Part shown: positions 16,565 to 25,820 of the stretch, piece by piece
Layout of the letters: each line of letters begins with the position of its first letter
How positions within the stretch are numbered: position 1 is the stretch's first letter
Assembly (NCBI GenBank): GCA_024236495.1
Contig: JACKKJ010000005.1
Coordinates: forward strand, 62,001 to 126,000
Direction: 5' to 3'
Length of the DNA stretch: 64,000 nt
From: Paracoccaceae bacterium
GTDB lineage: Bacteria; Pseudomonadota; Alphaproteobacteria; Rhodobacterales; Rhodobacteraceae
Position numbers and translations under genes: made by a program
The notes under the pieces: model-generated
What the model saw: only the letters and a program-made list of their open reading frames with translations
What the model was told of the DNA's origin: nothing
Database searches by the model: none

Positions 16565-17956
16565 ATGACCATTCCCGTTCTCGGCAACGACCTGACCGAG
16601 GTGATCGAGGCCGACCGCGCCCACCTTTGGCACCACCTGATCCAGCACAAGCAGTTCGAAACCATCGACCCGCGCGTCATGGTCGAAGGCAAGGGCCTGC
16701 GGGTCTGGGACGCGAAAGGGGTCGAGCGCATCGACGCCGTGTCGGGCGGGGTCTGGACGGTCAACGTCGGCTACGGCCGCGAGACGATCGCCAAGGCAGT
16801 CTATGAACAACTGATCAAGATGAACTACTTCGCGAATTCGGCCGGCTCGATCCCGGGCTCGCTTTTCGCCAAGCAGTTGATCGACAAGATGCCGGGCATG
16901 AGCCGGGTCTACTACACCAACTCCGGGTCCGAGGCCAACGAGAAGGCCTTCAAGATGATCCGCCAGATCGCCCACAAGAAGTACGGCGGCAAGAAGTACA
17001 AGATCCTCTTCCGCGACCGCGACTATCACGGCGGCACGCTGGCCACGATGTCGGCGGGCGGCCAGGACGAACGGGTGATGCAGTACGGGCCGCTTGCGCC
17101 GGGTTTCGTGCGGGTGCCGCATTGCATGGAATACCGCCGCCATCAGCAGGACGGCGCGCCGGTCGAGAACTACGGCGAATGGGCGGCCGACCAGATCGAA
17201 CAGGTGATCCTGCGCGAAGGCCCGGACACCGTCGGCGGCCTGTGCCTTGAACCGGTGACCGCCGGCGGCGGCGTCATCACGCCCCCCGAAGGCTACTGGC
17301 AGCGCGTGCAGGAGATCTGCAAGAAGTACGACATCCTTCTGCATATCGACGAGGTTGTCTGCGGCGTCGGCCGCACCGGCACCTGGTTCGGCTATCAGCA
17401 CTACGGCATAAAACCCGATTTCGTGACGATGGCGAAGGGCGTTGCCTCGGGCTATGCCGCCATCGCCTGCTGCGTGACGACCGAGGCGGTCTTTGACATG
17501 TTCAAGGACAATCCCGACGATCCTCTGGGCTATTTCCGCGATATCTCCACCTTTGGCGGCTGCACGGCGGGGCCGGCTGCCGCCCTGGAGAACATGCGGA
17601 TCATCGAGGACGAAGGGCTTTTGGCGAACACCGTGAAGATGGGCGACCGGACAGTCGCCAACCTTCAGGCGCTGATGGAGAAGCACCGCGTGATCGGCGA
17701 CGTTCGCGGCAAGGGCCTGTTCTGTGGCGCCGAACTGGTTGCCGACCGCCAGACCAAGGAACCGGTGAGCGAGAAGCAGGTGGCGGCCGTGGTCGGCGAA
17801 TGCTTTGCACAGGGTGTCATCATCGGGTCCTCGAACCGGTCGGTTCCGGGGTTGAACAACGTGCTCTGCCTCAGCCCGGCGCTGATCGCCACCGCCGATG
17901 ACATCGACGCGATCACCGGCGCGATCGACAAGGCGCTGACCAAGGTCTTCGGCTAG
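16565..17956 (+). CDS. tpa: Taurine-pyruvate aminotransferase
   Basis: This 463-residue class III (PLP) aminotransferase most resembles Tpa, which moves the amino group of taurine to pyruvate to give sulfoacetaldehyde and alanine. Recognisable segments are TNSGSEANEKAFKM for phosphate binding, RDRDYHGGTLATMSA, DEVVCGVGRTGTWFG and the PLP lysine Lys291 in MAKGVASGYA. Identification as Tpa rather than another omega-aminotransferase rests on overall similarity and on the adjoining TauR-type regulator. Xsc, the next enzyme of the pathway, is not in the window. Confidence 0.87.
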   Translation: MTIPVLGNDLTEVIEADRAHLWHHLIQHKQFETIDPRVMVEGKGLRVWDAKGVERIDAVSGGVWTVNVGYGRETIAKAVYEQLIKMNYFANSAGSIPGSLFAKQLIDKMPGMSRVYYTNSGSEANEKAFKMIRQIAHKKYGGKKYKILFRDRDYHGGTLATMSAGGQDERVMQYGPLAPGFVRVPHCMEYRRHQQDGAPVENYGEWAADQIEQVILREGPDTVGGLCLEPVTAGGGVITPPEGYWQRVQEICKKYDILLHIDEVVCGVGRTGTWFGYQHYGIKPDFVTMAKGVASGYAAIACCVTTEAVFDMFKDNPDDPLGYFRDISTFGGCTAGPAAALENMRIIEDEGLLANTVKMGDRTVANLQALMEKHRVIGDVRGKGLFCGAELVADRQTKEPVSEKQVAAVVGECFAQGVIIGSSNRSVPGLNNVLCLSPALIATADDIDAITGAIDKALTKVFG

Positions 17957-17973
17957 GGCCCAGGCGGGAAACG

Positions 17974-18003
17974 GGGGCGTGCCCGCCAGTGGCGGGCGGC
18001 CCC
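17974..18003 (+). terminator. Stem-loop after tpa, possible terminator
   Basis: A 7-bp stem GCCCGCC/GGCGGGC (17981-17987 with 17991-17997) closed by a 3-base loop is extended by an outer GGGGC/GCCCC pairing. It lies 18-47 bp past the tpa stop. The trailing sequence has few Ts, so it may attenuate rather than stop transcription toward tauR. Confidence 0.45.
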
Positions 18004-18082
18004 TAGGGCTTTCGGGCCGCGTGGCAGCGCGGCGGACCGGCGCGGGCGGACCTGCGGTCCGGGCGTGTGGGAAAGGATTGAT

Positions 18083-18112
18083 GGGGCCAGATCTGCCGTG
18101 CAATAAGTCCAG
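18083..18112 (-). promoter_or_regulatory. Candidate TauR autoregulatory site just before tauR
   Basis: Read on the minus strand, CTGGACTTA (18112 to 18104) is followed 22 bp later by CTGGCCCC (18090 to 18083). This is an imperfect version of the direct repeat seen before tpa. It ends two bases before the tauR ATG, so binding could block tauR expression. The call is inferred from motif similarity. Confidence 0.5.
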
Positions 18113-18114
18113 AT

Positions 18115-19584
18115 ATGCCAATCCCGGTCGAAACCTTCTTTCTTGTGCCCGGCACCGGCGGAACGCTGCAACAGCAGATCCGCGCGATGATCGCCGATGG
18201 CATTCTGGCGGGGCGGCTGCGCGCGGGCGAGAAGCTGCCGTCAAGCCGGCGGCTGGCCGATCACCTCGGGGTGAGCCGGATCACCGTGACACTGGCCTAT
18301 ACCGAACTGGTGGCCAGCGACTACCTGAGCGCGCGCGGCAGGTCGGGTCATTTCGTGTCCGAAACCGCGCCGGTCAGGCCGGAAATCGCGAAGCCGTCGG
18401 GGGCGCGGGCAAGCGCGGTCGACTGGCCGCGCCGTGCGGTGCGCGATTTTTCCGGACACCGGATCATCGGCCGGCCGCAGGACTGGCGCAGCTATCCCTA
18501 TCCCTTCATCTACGGGCAGGCGGACCCGGCGCTGTTCGATCACCAGAACTGGCGCCAATGCGCGTTGCGGGCGCTTGGCCGCCGGGATTTCGATGCGCTG
18601 ACCGAAGACTACTACGAACGCGACGATCCGATGCTGATCGAGTATGTCCTGCGGTCTCTTCTGCCGCGCCGGGGGATCGCGGCGGAGCCGTCCGAGGTGC
18701 TTCTGACGCTCGGCGCGCAGAACGCGCTTTGGCTTGCGGCACAGGTGATGCTGGGTCCGGGGCGGCGTGCCGTCATGGAAAATCCGGGCTACACCGGGCT
18801 GCAATCGATCCTTGGGCAGACGCGGGCCGAGGTTCTGAGCGTCGATGTGGACGAGGAAGGCCTGCCGCCCGATGCGGTTCCGGCGACGGCGGACATGGTC
18901 TTCGTCACGCCGTCGCACCAAAGCCCGACCAACGCGACCATGCCGGTCGAACGCCGTCTGGCGCTTCTGGAACGCGCGGTGCGGGACGATTTCGTCATCG
19001 TCGAGGACGACTACGAATTCGAGATGTCGTTCCTGAAATCAGCCGCGCCCTCGCTCAAGTCGCTGGATGCCGAGGGGCGGGTCATCTATGTCGGGTCGTT
19101 TTCCAAGGCGCTTTTTCCCGGGGTCCGGCTGGGCTACATCGTCGCGCCCGAGGCCTTCGTGCGCGAGGCGCGTGCGCTTCGCGGGGCGGTGTTTCGCCAT
19201 CCGCCCGGCCATGTGCAGCGCACCGTCGCCTATTTCCTGGCGCTTGGGCACTACGATGCGCATGTGAACCGGCTGCACCAGGCGTTCCGGCGTCGTCGCG
19301 TGGTGATGAACGAGGCGATCCGCGATACCGGTCTGTCGGTTGCGGGGCGGGGGGCCTTTGGCGGGTCGAGTTTCTGGATGGCCGCGCCAGAGGATCTGGA
19401 TACCGAGGATCTGGCGCTGGTGCTGCGGGCGCAGGGAGTGCTGATCGAACCGGGGCGGCAGTTCTTCGCGCCGGGGCGGGAGGCGCGGAACTGCTACCGG
19501 CTTGCCTATTCCTCGATCGCGCCGGGGAAGATCCCCGAGGGTATTGCCCGGATCGCCGAAGCGATCGCCGGGCGGACCGGATGA
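18115..19584 (+). CDS. tauR: MocR-type (GntR/aminotransferase fusion) regulator TauR
   Basis: This 489-residue protein has an N-terminal GntR winged helix (about 15-85, including LPSSRRLADHLGVSRITVTLAY) fused to a fold-type I aminotransferase-like domain. The PLP lysine is Lys331 in YVGSFSKALFPG. MocR-type proteins use PLP plus an amine as effector. TauR activates taurine genes in Rhodobacter relatives, and the position beside tpa supports that identity. CTGGAC repeats occur before both tpa and this gene. Confidence 0.88.
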   Translation: MPIPVETFFLVPGTGGTLQQQIRAMIADGILAGRLRAGEKLPSSRRLADHLGVSRITVTLAYTELVASDYLSARGRSGHFVSETAPVRPEIAKPSGARASAVDWPRRAVRDFSGHRIIGRPQDWRSYPYPFIYGQADPALFDHQNWRQCALRALGRRDFDALTEDYYERDDPMLIEYVLRSLLPRRGIAAEPSEVLLTLGAQNALWLAAQVMLGPGRRAVMENPGYTGLQSILGQTRAEVLSVDVDEEGLPPDAVPATADMVFVTPSHQSPTNATMPVERRLALLERAVRDDFVIVEDDYEFEMSFLKSAAPSLKSLDAEGRVIYVGSFSKALFPGVRLGYIVAPEAFVREARALRGAVFRHPPGHVQRTVAYFLALGHYDAHVNRLHQAFRRRRVVMNEAIRDTGLSVAGRGAFGGSSFWMAAPEDLDTEDLALVLRAQGVLIEPGRQFFAPGREARNCYRLAYSSIAPGKIPEGIARIAEAIAGRTG

Positions 19585-19621
19585 AGAAGGACACCGGCCG
19601 AAAGCCGGGCAGGGAGGACTA

Positions 19622-22411
19622 ATGACGCGCCACGAACCGAGGATCGACACCTCGCCCAAGGTCTCCGACGAGGTGCGGCGGACCACCTGCTACATGTGCG
19701 CCTGCCGGTGCGGCATCAACGTGCATCTCACGTCCGGCAAGGTCACCTATATCGAGGGCAACCGTGACCATCCGGTGAACAAGGGCGTGCTGTGCGCCAA
19801 GGGTTCGTCGGGCATCATGCAGGTCACCGCGCCGTCGCGGCTGAGAAAGCCGATGCGCCGCGTCGGTCCGCGCGGATCCGGCGCCTTCGAGGAAATCAGC
19901 TGGGACGAGGCGCTGGGCATCGCGACGCAATGGCTGGCCCCCCTGCGCGCCACCGCGCCCGAGAAATTCGCCTTCTTCACGGGGCGCGACCAGTCGCAAA
20001 GCTTCACGAGCCTCTGGGCGCAGTCCTTCGGCACGCCGAATTATGCCGCGCACGGCGGTTTCTGTTCGGTCAACATGGCGGCGGCCGGCATCTACACGAT
20101 GGGCGGGGCCTTCTGGGAATTCGGCCAGCCCGACTGGGACCGCACGCGGCTTTTCGTCCTGTTCGGCGTGGCCGAGGACCACGACAGCAACCCGATCAAG
20201 ATGGGGATTGGCAAGATCAAGGAACGCGGTGGCCGGGTCATTGGCGTGAACCCGATCCGCACCGGCTACAACGCCGTGGCCGACGACTGGATCGGCATCA
20301 CGCCGGGTACCGACGGCCTTCTTATTCTGTCTGTGATCCACGAACTGCTGGGCGCGGGCAAGGTCGATCTGGACTACCTGTCGCGTTGGACCAACGCCGG
20401 CTGCCTGATCGACGAGACGGAGGGGGACGAGAAGGGCCTTCTCTTGCGCGACGATCTGGGCAAGCCCCTGGTAATCGACCGGCGGACCGGCGATGCCGTG
20501 CCCTACGACACCGCCGGTGTGCGCCCCGACCTTGGGGCGGTTCACAAGGGCTGCCGCACGGTGTTTCAGCATATGGCCGAGCGGTATCTGGGTGCCGACT
20601 ATGCGCCCGAGGCGGTCGCGGACCGCTGCGGCGTCCCGGCCGCGCGCATCCGCGCGCTGGCCGCCGAGATCGCCGACGTGGCCTTCAACCAGACGATCGA
20701 GCTTGACCAGACCTGGACCGATTTTCGCGGCGAGACGCACGACAAGATGGTGGGGCGCCCCGTCACCTTCCACGCGATGCGCGGGATCTCGGCGCATTCC
20801 AACGGGTTCCAGACGGCGCGCGCGCTGCACGTCCTGCAGATCCTTCTTGGCACGGTCGAGGTTCCGGGCGGCTTTCGCTTCAAGCCGCCCTATCCCAAGC
20901 CCGCGCATGCCCATCCGACGCCGCACAGCGTCTACATGCCGGGCCGTCCGCTTGACGGGCCGCACCTGGGTTTCCCGCAGGGGCCGGAACACCTTGCCCT
21001 GAAGCTTGACGACCAGAGCCCGGCGCGGATCGACAAGGCGTTCACCTGGGAAAACCCGCTGTCGGCCCACGGGCTGATGCACATGGTCATCCCCAATGCC
21101 GTGGCCGGAGATCCCTACCGGATCGACACGCTGATGCTTTACATGGCCAACATGTCCTGGAACTCCTCGATGAACACCGGCGAGGTGATGGAGATGCTGA
21201 CCAGGAAGGACGGCAACGGCGACTACATGATCCCGCGGATCATCTATTCCGACGCCTACGCCTCCGAGATGGTTGCCTATGCCGACCTGATCCTGCCCGA
21301 CACCACCTACCTGGAGCGTCACGACTGCATCAGCCTTCTGGACCGCCCGATCTGCGAGGCCGACCATGCCGCCGACGCGATCCGATGGCCGGTGGTGGAG
21401 CCGGACCGGGACGTGCGCGGGTTCCAGTCGGTGCTGGTCGACCTGGCCGGGCGGCTTGGCCTGCCCGCCTTCGTCACCGATGACGGGCGGCCGAAGTATC
21501 GCGACTATGCCGACTATATGGTGAACCACCAGCGCCGCCCGGGTGTCGGGCCGCTGTTCGGTTTCCGCGGCCACGGCAAGGATGTGGGCCGGGGTGCGCC
21601 GAACCCCAACCAGATCAACGCCTACATCGCCAACGGCGGTTTCTTCGCCGCCGAGGTTCCCGACGAGGCGAAGTTCTTCAAGCCCTGGAACCGCGCCTAT
21701 CAGGACTGGGCGGTCGGCATGGGGTTCTACGATACGCCGCAGCCATATGTCTTCCAGCTTTACTGCGAACCGATGCGGCGCTTTCAGCTGGCGGCCGAAG
21801 GCTATCACGAACGCCAGCCGCCCGACCACCTGCGTGACCGAATCCGCGCGACGATGGACCCGCTGCCGATCTGGTACGAGCCGTTCGGAGAGGAGGCTGG
21901 CGCAGCCTATCCGCTGCACGCGCTGACCCAGCGGCCGATGGCGATGTATCATTCCTGGGGGTCGCAGAACGCCTGGCTGCGCCAGATCCACGGCGTGAAC
22001 CCGCTTTATGTGCCGACAAACGTCTGGGAGGCGCAGGGCTTCAGGGAAGGCGACTGGGCGCGGCTCACGTCCCCGAACGGGACGATCACGGTGCCGGTCG
22101 CGCATATGGCTGCGCTGAACGGCGACACTGTCTGGACCTGGAACGCCATCGGCAAGCGCAAGGGCGCCTGGGCCCTGTCGCCCGATGCGCCCGAGGCGAC
22201 GAGGGGGTTCCTGCTCAACCACCTGATTTCCGAACTGCTGCCTGAACGCGGCGACGGCCACCGCTGGTCGAACTCCGACCCGATTACCGGGCAGGCGGCC
22301 TGGTTCGACCTTCGCGTGAAGATCGAACGCGTCGATGCGCCTGACGAGGCGCAGCCTGCCTTCCCGCCCATCCCGTCCCCAGTGCCGCCCGCAAGAAGGA
22401 ACCGGCCATGA
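19622..22411 (+). CDS. soeA: Molybdopterin oxidoreductase, probable sulfite dehydrogenase subunit SoeA
   Basis: This 929-residue DMSO-reductase-family catalytic subunit binds bis-MGD and one [4Fe-4S] cluster. The cluster cysteines are Cys23, Cys26, Cys30 and Cys58, and a likely molybdenum ligand is Cys148 in GGFCSVNM. There is no twin-arginine signal, so the enzyme faces the cytoplasm, as reported for SoeABC and unlike periplasmic PsrA/PhsA. The start ATG follows GGGAGGACT. Location after tpa-tauR fits oxidation of sulfite released from taurine. Alternatives are other polysulfide/thiosulfate-type enzymes. Confidence 0.82.
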   Translation: MTRHEPRIDTSPKVSDEVRRTTCYMCACRCGINVHLTSGKVTYIEGNRDHPVNKGVLCAKGSSGIMQVTAPSRLRKPMRRVGPRGSGAFEEISWDEALGIATQWLAPLRATAPEKFAFFTGRDQSQSFTSLWAQSFGTPNYAAHGGFCSVNMAAAGIYTMGGAFWEFGQPDWDRTRLFVLFGVAEDHDSNPIKMGIGKIKERGGRVIGVNPIRTGYNAVADDWIGITPGTDGLLILSVIHELLGAGKVDLDYLSRWTNAGCLIDETEGDEKGLLLRDDLGKPLVIDRRTGDAVPYDTAGVRPDLGAVHKGCRTVFQHMAERYLGADYAPEAVADRCGVPAARIRALAAEIADVAFNQTIELDQTWTDFRGETHDKMVGRPVTFHAMRGISAHSNGFQTARALHVLQILLGTVEVPGGFRFKPPYPKPAHAHPTPHSVYMPGRPLDGPHLGFPQGPEHLALKLDDQSPARIDKAFTWENPLSAHGLMHMVIPNAVAGDPYRIDTLMLYMANMSWNSSMNTGEVMEMLTRKDGNGDYMIPRIIYSDAYASEMVAYADLILPDTTYLERHDCISLLDRPICEADHAADAIRWPVVEPDRDVRGFQSVLVDLAGRLGLPAFVTDDGRPKYRDYADYMVNHQRRPGVGPLFGFRGHGKDVGRGAPNPNQINAYIANGGFFAAEVPDEAKFFKPWNRAYQDWAVGMGFYDTPQPYVFQLYCEPMRRFQLAAEGYHERQPPDHLRDRIRATMDPLPIWYEPFGEEAGAAYPLHALTQRPMAMYHSWGSQNAWLRQIHGVNPLYVPTNVWEAQGFREGDWARLTSPNGTITVPVAHMAALNGDTVWTWNAIGKRKGAWALSPDAPEATRGFLLNHLISELLPERGDGHRWSNSDPITGQAAWFDLRVKIERVDAPDEAQPAFPPIPSPVPPARRNRP

Positions 22412-23145
22412 CAGCCCTGCCGCCGCCGTCGGCCAAGAAGCTTGGCCTTGTCATCGACCTCGACACCTGCGTCGGCTGTCATGCCTGCGTGACCGCCTGC
22501 AAGGGCTGGAACGACCAGGGTTACGGTGCGCCGCTGTCCGATCAGGACGCCTGGGGCGCGAACCCCTCGGGCACCTTCCTGAACCGGGTCCACAGCTACG
22601 AGGTGACGCCGGAAACCGGCGCCCCGCAGCTGGTTCATTTTCCCAAGTCGTGCCTGCATTGCGAGAATGCGCCCTGCGTGACGGTCTGCCCGACCGGCGC
22701 CAGCTACAAGCGGGCCGAGGACGGGATCGTCCTTGTCAACGAAAGTGCCTGCATCGGCTGTGGGCTTTGCGCCTGGGCCTGCCCCTACGGGGCGCGGGAA
22801 CTGGATCAGGCGGCCGGGGTGATGAAGAAATGCACCCTGTGCGTGGACCGGATCTACAATGAAAACCTGCCCGAGGTGGATCGGGTGCCGGCCTGCGTGC
22901 GCACCTGCCCCGCCGGGGCGCGGCATTTCGGCGATCTTGGCGACCCGGACAGCGCGGTCAGCCAGCTTGTCGCCGAACGCGGCGGGATGGAGCTCATGCC
23001 CGAGCAGGGGACCAGGCCCGTCAACCGCTACCTGCCGCCGCGTCCGAAGGACCGGCTGGAAGAGACCGCGCCGCTGGCCCCCCTTCTCGACATTCAGGCC
23101 ACCGGCTTTGCCGGCTGGCTCGACCGACTTCTGGACCGTATCTGA
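22408..23145 (+). CDS. soeB: [4Fe-4S] ferredoxin-type electron-transfer subunit SoeB
   Basis: This 245-residue iron-sulfur subunit (DmsB/SoeB type) carries electrons from the molybdenum subunit to the membrane anchor. Four cysteine clusters are visible: CVGCHACVTAC, CLHCENAPCVTVCP, CIGCGLCAWACP and CTLC with CVRTCP. That is four [4Fe-4S] clusters. It overlaps soeA by an ATGA junction and its stop overlaps the soeC start by one base. It has no signal peptide, consistent with cytoplasmic assembly. Confidence 0.88.
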   Translation: MTALPPPSAKKLGLVIDLDTCVGCHACVTACKGWNDQGYGAPLSDQDAWGANPSGTFLNRVHSYEVTPETGAPQLVHFPKSCLHCENAPCVTVCPTGASYKRAEDGIVLVNESACIGCGLCAWACPYGARELDQAAGVMKKCTLCVDRIYNENLPEVDRVPACVRTCPAGARHFGDLGDPDSAVSQLVAERGGMELMPEQGTRPVNRYLPPRPKDRLEETAPLAPLLDIQATGFAGWLDRLLDRI

Positions 23146-24014
23146 TGCATCCCGCACCTTCCGTCATTCTCTTCACCGTTCTGTCCGGCCTGGGTTTTGG
23201 GTTGCTTGCCATGCTTGGCCTGGGTGCCGCGCCAGTGACCGGCTGGGCCGCCTTCGTGGCCTATGGCGCAGGATTCGGCCTTGCCGTTGCGGGCCTTCTT
23301 GCCTCCACATTTCACCTGGGAAATCCCCAGCGCGCGCTGCGCGCCTTTACCCAATGGCGCACGAGCTGGCTTTCGCGCGAGGCCTGGGCATCCGTTGCGG
23401 CGTTGGGCCTGATGGCGCCGGTGGCGGCCTCGGCGGTGTTCATGGGCAGGCTCATGCCGGCGCTCGGCGCGGTGGCGGCGGTCCTATGCCTGATCACCGT
23501 GCTGACGACATCCATGATCTACACCCAGCTTCGGACCGTGCCGCGGTGGAACCACTGGACGACGCCCGCGCTTTTCTTCGGGCACGCGGTCGCGGGCGGG
23601 GCGCTTCTGGCGGGGCTTGGCAACGCGCCGATCCTTCTGGGTCTGCTGGGGCTTTTCATGGCGCTGTCTTTCCGGGCGGGCGACGCGCGCTTTGCCGAGC
23701 GCGGCCATACGCTTGCGACGGCAACCGGGCTTGGCCACGGCAAGGTACGGTCTTTCGCCCCGCCGCACACTGGCACCAACTATCTGATGCGCGAAATGAT
23801 CCATGTCGTCGGACGCAAGCACGCGCTGAAGCTGCGGGTCATCGCGGTCGTGTTCGCGGCGGTCCTGCCGGCGGTCGCGCTGGTTCTGCTGCCGGCAGGG
23901 CTTGCCACCACACTGGTCGCGGCAGCGTTCCACCTGATCGGCGCCTTCGCCGGGCGATGGCTGTTCTTCGCAGAGGCCGAACATGTCGTCGGCCTTTACT
24001 ACGGCAAGCGCTGA
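23145..24014 (+). CDS. soeC: DmsC/SoeC-type membrane anchor subunit
   Basis: This 289-residue polytopic protein shows about eight hydrophobic helices and belongs to the DmsC anchor family, which binds the FeS and catalytic subunits and passes electrons to or from quinone. The FHLGNPQRALRAF segment after the second helix is a conserved DmsC-type motif. The gene starts within the soeB stop codon. Its stop abuts, with no gap, the stop of the convergent Na/phosphate gene. Confidence 0.85.
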   Translation: MHPAPSVILFTVLSGLGFGLLAMLGLGAAPVTGWAAFVAYGAGFGLAVAGLLASTFHLGNPQRALRAFTQWRTSWLSREAWASVAALGLMAPVAASAVFMGRLMPALGAVAAVLCLITVLTTSMIYTQLRTVPRWNHWTTPALFFGHAVAGGALLAGLGNAPILLGLLGLFMALSFRAGDARFAERGHTLATATGLGHGKVRSFAPPHTGTNYLMREMIHVVGRKHALKLRVIAVVFAAVLPAVALVLLPAGLATTLVAAAFHLIGAFAGRWLFFAEAEHVVGLYYGKR

Positions 24015-25679
24015 TCAGCCGTGATGGGGCTTGGCCAGGCGGCTGGCCAGCAGGTCGCCCGTCTCTGACAGGATCGGATAGGCCACCATCGAGAACGCGG
24101 TGTTGACCTGCTTCAGCGCGCGCAGCGTTTCCTGATGGATGTTCGAAGTGTCGATGCTTTCGACACGGCCCTGCTTCAGCCGGTCAAGATGCGACCGCTG
24201 CAGGTCCTGTTCCAGCGCGCGGACATGTTCCTTTTCTTCCACCAGCGCCCGCGCCGCGTCGGGGTTGAGCGTCATCAGCACGTTCAGGGCGGACTGGGCG
24301 TTCGACAGGACGCGGTCGTGGAAATCGCGGATCTCCTTGCGCCCGGTTTCCGAAAACGCGGTGCCGGTGTCGTTCAGGCGCTTCGCCAGCCCGACCATCG
24401 ACCGCGCGATGGCATCGCCCGCGCTTTCCAGGTTGACCGCCATGTTGGCAAGCTCAAGCCCCTTGTGGGTCACGTCTTCCTCGCCATGGGTGCGGTTGAG
24501 ACGGGCAAGGTAAAGCTTCGTCTCGAAATGCATCCGGTCGATGTCGTCTTCCTTGGCGGTAATCGCTTCGGCTATCTGGTCGTCCCAGCGGTCGTAAAGG
24601 CCGATGACCGACCTGAGCATCGCCTCGATCCCTTCGCCCATCTGCAGGATCTCGCGCGCGGCGCAGGCAAGCGCGCGGTCGGGGTTCGCAAGCGCGGCCG
24701 GGTCAAGCGCGCTGATGCGGGTCAGCGACGCCGGCGTCACGGGCGGGCGGATGAACGACGAAACCGCCCGAAGAACAGGCCCGGTGAAGGGTAGCGCGAT
24801 GACCGCAAGCACGAGGTTGAACGCCAGATGCATGTTGATGATCTGGCGGGCATGGGTCGCGCCAAGGATTGCGGGATCGAAGACGGCCATCGACAGCGCG
24901 GTCAGGGCGATTGCGGCACCGCCACCACGCAGCGCCAGGTTCGCGATGACGATCCGGCGGGCGTCCAGTTCCGCCGTCAAGGTCAGGATGAAGGCGATGA
25001 ACGCGCCGCCCATGTTCGCGCCCAGAACCATCGCAAGGCCCGCCGTGACCGGCAGCACGCCCTGGGCGGCAAGCGTCACGAACAGAAGGACCGCGGCGAC
25101 CGACGAATGGACCGCCCAGGCGAAAAGCGCGCCGATCGCGAAGGCGGTCACGGGATCGCCACCCAGATAGCGCATCGCCGCCACCAACCCCGGCGCATCG
25201 CGCAAGGGTTCGGTCGCATCGCGGATCATCCCCAGCGACACGAAGATCAGCGCCAGCCCGATCAGCACGCGGCCCGCCTGGCGGAATTCCTTGCGTTCGG
25301 CCTTGAGAAACAGGCCCACCCCGGCGACCAGCAGCAGCGGCACCGCCCAGTCGGCGCGCGACAGAAGGATCTGGGCGACGATCGCCGACCCGACATCCGC
25401 ACCCAGAAGGATGGCAAGCCCCGCCGCGGCGGCCAGCGTTCCGGCCGCAACGAAGTTGGAGGTCAGGATCGCGACGGCGGTCGAGCTTTGCAGAAGGATC
25501 GCGGCCCCCATCCCGGAAACCGCAGCGACCCAACGGTTTTCGCCGCCGCGCCGCAGCCAGCGCCTGAGCTGGACCGACCACCCCCGTTCCACCCCCGTTC
25601 GCACGAGCCTCACCGCCCAGATCAGCAGGGCGGCGGCGCCCGCGACATGAAGGATGAAGAGAAGGGGGGAGCTTTCCAA
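24015..25679 (-). CDS. Na/Pi cotransporter family protein (NptA/YjbB type) with PhoU-like tail
   Basis: This 554-residue inner-membrane protein has two repeated Na/Pi domains (QSSTAVAILTSNFV near residue 65 and LGANMGG near 220; the QSS signature is typical). A helical PhoU-like cytoplasmic domain follows in about the last 200 residues. The family exports or imports phosphate coupled to sodium. It is divergent from the LysR regulator (about 140 bp between). No other phosphate genes are close. The C-terminus ends at the soeC stop. Confidence 0.9.
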   Translation of the reverse strand: MESSPLLFILHVAGAAALLIWAVRLVRTGVERGWSVQLRRWLRRGGENRWVAAVSGMGAAILLQSSTAVAILTSNFVAAGTLAAAAGLAILLGADVGSAIVAQILLSRADWAVPLLLVAGVGLFLKAERKEFRQAGRVLIGLALIFVSLGMIRDATEPLRDAPGLVAAMRYLGGDPVTAFAIGALFAWAVHSSVAAVLLFVTLAAQGVLPVTAGLAMVLGANMGGAFIAFILTLTAELDARRIVIANLALRGGGAAIALTALSMAVFDPAILGATHARQIINMHLAFNLVLAVIALPFTGPVLRAVSSFIRPPVTPASLTRISALDPAALANPDRALACAAREILQMGEGIEAMLRSVIGLYDRWDDQIAEAITAKEDDIDRMHFETKLYLARLNRTHGEEDVTHKGLELANMAVNLESAGDAIARSMVGLAKRLNDTGTAFSETGRKEIRDFHDRVLSNAQSALNVLMTLNPDAARALVEEKEHVRALEQDLQRSHLDRLKQGRVESIDTSNIHQETLRALKQVNTAFSMVAYPILSETGDLLASRLAKPHHG

Positions 25680-25820
25680 AGTGCCGTACCTCGCTGCGCG
25701 CGCCTGTTACAATTCTGTCATGCAGACTTCACAAACGGCGGGAGAAAGCAAGGCCCGCCACCCGAATATGCATTGACCCGGACGGGCTTGCGAAGCCTGA
25801 TGCAGGCGGGGGGATGGCGC

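Noticed and set aside
19619..22261. Open frame of 880 codons on the minus strand opposite soeA
   Set aside because: It mirrors the coding strand of a clear molybdoenzyme. The translation is rich in His, Arg, Asp and Val without motifs and lacks a ribosome site.
24828..25799. Upstream part of the long plus-strand frame leading into the LysR gene
   Set aside because: It is antisense to the Na/Pi gene and not related to LysR proteins. The true start is near 25821.
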